The notes below the pieces were generated by a model, which worked only from the letters and a program-made list of their open reading frames with translations, was not told the origin of the DNA and did not search any database. 5,343 nt of DNA from RGIG1681 sp045596905 (GTDB lineage: Bacteria > Bacillota > Clostridia > Christensenellales > UBA1242): contig JAZODG010000030.1 in the NCBI GenBank assembly GCA_045596905.1, positions 1 to 5,343 of the forward strand. Reading direction: 5' to 3'. Below, piece after piece: positions 4,913-5,343 of the stretch (positions within the stretch are counted from its first letter, which is position 1; each line of letters opens with the position of its first letter). Position numbers and translations under genes: made by a program.

Positions 4913-4986
4913 AGGGGTGTAGTTCATCGGTAGAATAAGAGTCTCCAAAACTCCTGAGGAGGGTTCGACTCCTTCCACCCCTGCCA
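4913..4986 (+). tRNA. tRNA-Trp (anticodon CCA)
   Basis: The 74-nt cloverleaf folds completely and encodes its own CCA (4984-4986). The acceptor AGGGGTG (4913-4919) pairs with CACCCCT (4976-4982), and the discriminator is G4983. The D stem is 4922-4925 with 4933-4936. The anticodon loop CTCCAAA (4943-4949) carries CCA at 4945-4947. The T stem is 4959-4963 with 4971-4975 around TTCGACT. A1-U72, G5-C68, G73 and anticodon CCA match the known identity set of bacterial tryptophan tRNA. Oddities are an A-C mismatch at the top of the anticodon stem (4938 and 4954) and a D stem ending GAAT with a G-U closing pair, rather than the usual GAGC. Confidence 0.96.
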
Positions 4987-4989
4987 ATG

Positions 4990-5011
4990 ACACCTTTAAA
5001 GGTGTTTTTTT
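4990..5011 (+). terminator. Terminator after tRNA-Trp
   Basis: ACACC (4990-4994) pairs with GGTGT (5001-5005) around TTTAAA, and a run of seven T follows (5005-5011). It starts 4 nt after the tRNA CCA end. It leaves only about 33 bp before the next ATG, so the following gene depends on read-through or on a promoter I cannot see clearly. Confidence 0.85.
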
Positions 5012-5032
5012 ATTTATAAAATTCTTTAGTTT

Positions 5033-5037
5033 GGGAG
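5033..5037 (+). promoter_or_regulatory. Ribosome binding site of the cysteine-rich gene
   Basis: GGGAG lies 7 nt before the ATG at 5045. It selects that ATG over the in-frame TTG at 5039, which would be too close to this site. Confidence 0.75.
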
Positions 5038-5044
5038 TTTGATT

Positions 5045-5314
5045 ATGACAATTAGAAAACATGGTGATGAAAATGGAATGTGCGTTTTAGACGAAACATT
5101 GAAATGCGACAACTGTGGCGAATGCGACAGATGCGACCTTGACCCAAGCAAAATTTGTGATAACTGTGGTGCATGCTTGAATGAATATAACACAAATGAA
5201 AAAGGCTTTGTTGAGATTCCTATTGATAAAATTGACGTTTCAGGTGGAGACCCTTCGCTTTATGATTTCTACACCGAACTTGGTCTCAATGACGAAGAAG
5301 ATGATGACGATTAA
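5045..5314 (+). CDS. Small eight-cysteine, probably metal-binding protein of unknown function
   Basis: The 89-residue protein has eight cysteines: C13, then CxxCxxCxxC at 21-30, then CxxCxxC at 38-44. The two clusters share the unit CDNCGxC (21-27 and 38-44), so they look like an internal duplication. The spacing could hold two Fe-S clusters or zinc sites. It is not the classical ferredoxin pattern, which has CxxCxxCxxxCP. The C-terminal half has no cysteine and ends in an acidic tail (NDEEDDDD), possibly for protein contact. No signal peptide or membrane segment is seen. I do not recognise a characterised family. The gene sits directly after tRNA-Trp without a clear promoter of its own and ends in a strong terminator, so it is either co-transcribed by read-through or monocistronic. 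Confidence 0.85.
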   Translation: MTIRKHGDENGMCVLDETLKCDNCGECDRCDLDPSKICDNCGACLNEYNTNEKGFVEIPIDKIDVSGGDPSLYDFYTELGLNDEEDDDD

Positions 5315-5343
5315 AAAAGAGTTAGCAAAAGCTAACTCTTTTT
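5313..5343 (+). terminator. Terminator of the cysteine-rich gene
   Basis: GAGTTAGC (5319-5326) pairs perfectly with GCTAACTC (5331-5338) around AAAA. An A-run (5313-5318) precedes it and at least five T follow to the window end. The flanking A-run means it may also serve a convergent gene beyond the edge. Confidence 0.92.

Noticed and set aside
5039..5044. Upstream TTG start for the cysteine-rich protein
   Set aside because: It lies only 1 nt after the GGGAG site, whereas the ATG at 5045 has proper 7-nt spacing.
5105..5180. Classical 2[4Fe-4S] ferredoxin
   Set aside because: The cysteine spacing lacks the CxxCxxCxxxCP blocks and the proline, so only a general metal-binding call is justified.

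Overview
The window is 5.3 kb of AT-rich chromosomal DNA. It most likely comes from a low-GC Gram-positive bacterium (Clostridia-like Firmicutes, plausibly an uncultured gut lineage). The reasons are the A/T-rich codon use, the AAGGAG-type ribosome binding sites, TTGACA/TATAAT-like promoters, U-tract hairpin terminators, and a CCA-encoding tRNA-Trp with anticodon CCA. All five protein genes start with ATG and stop with TAA. No insertion sequence, CRISPR array, integrase or other mobile-element mark is visible, so this reads as core chromosome with one unusual gene.

Layout: 1-364 holds no supported gene. It carries two tandem promoter-like units, each followed by a short foldable segment and a T-run. 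At 365-868 (+) is trmL, a tRNA wobble-position 2'-O-methyltransferase. It converges on a YgjP-like zinc metallopeptidase (894-1571, -) across a shared bidirectional terminator. A 215-bp divergent intergenic region follows, with a promoter and operator-like repeats. The largest gene is 1787-4321 (+), an 844-residue protein with an N-terminal PadR-type winged helix, a very acidic and probably disordered linker of about 590 residues, and a C-terminal block of four predicted membrane helices. It converges on rnhA (RNase HI, -), again over a bidirectional terminator. A strong promoter then drives tRNA-Trp, followed by a hairpin terminator, a small eight-cysteine protein gene (5045-5314, +) and its terminator at the window edge.

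Two items stand out. The long gene encodes what looks like a DNA-binding protein tethered to the membrane by a long acidic linker, an architecture I cannot match to a described family. Inside its coding sequence, at 3490-3505, lies a 15/16 match to the ParB-binding site parS (consensus TGTTTCACGTGAAACA). This suggests the window may lie in the origin-proximal, ParB-loaded part of the chromosome. The other genes are housekeeping functions (tRNA modification, RNA-DNA hybrid removal, tRNA) in separate transcription units and do not form a shared pathway.
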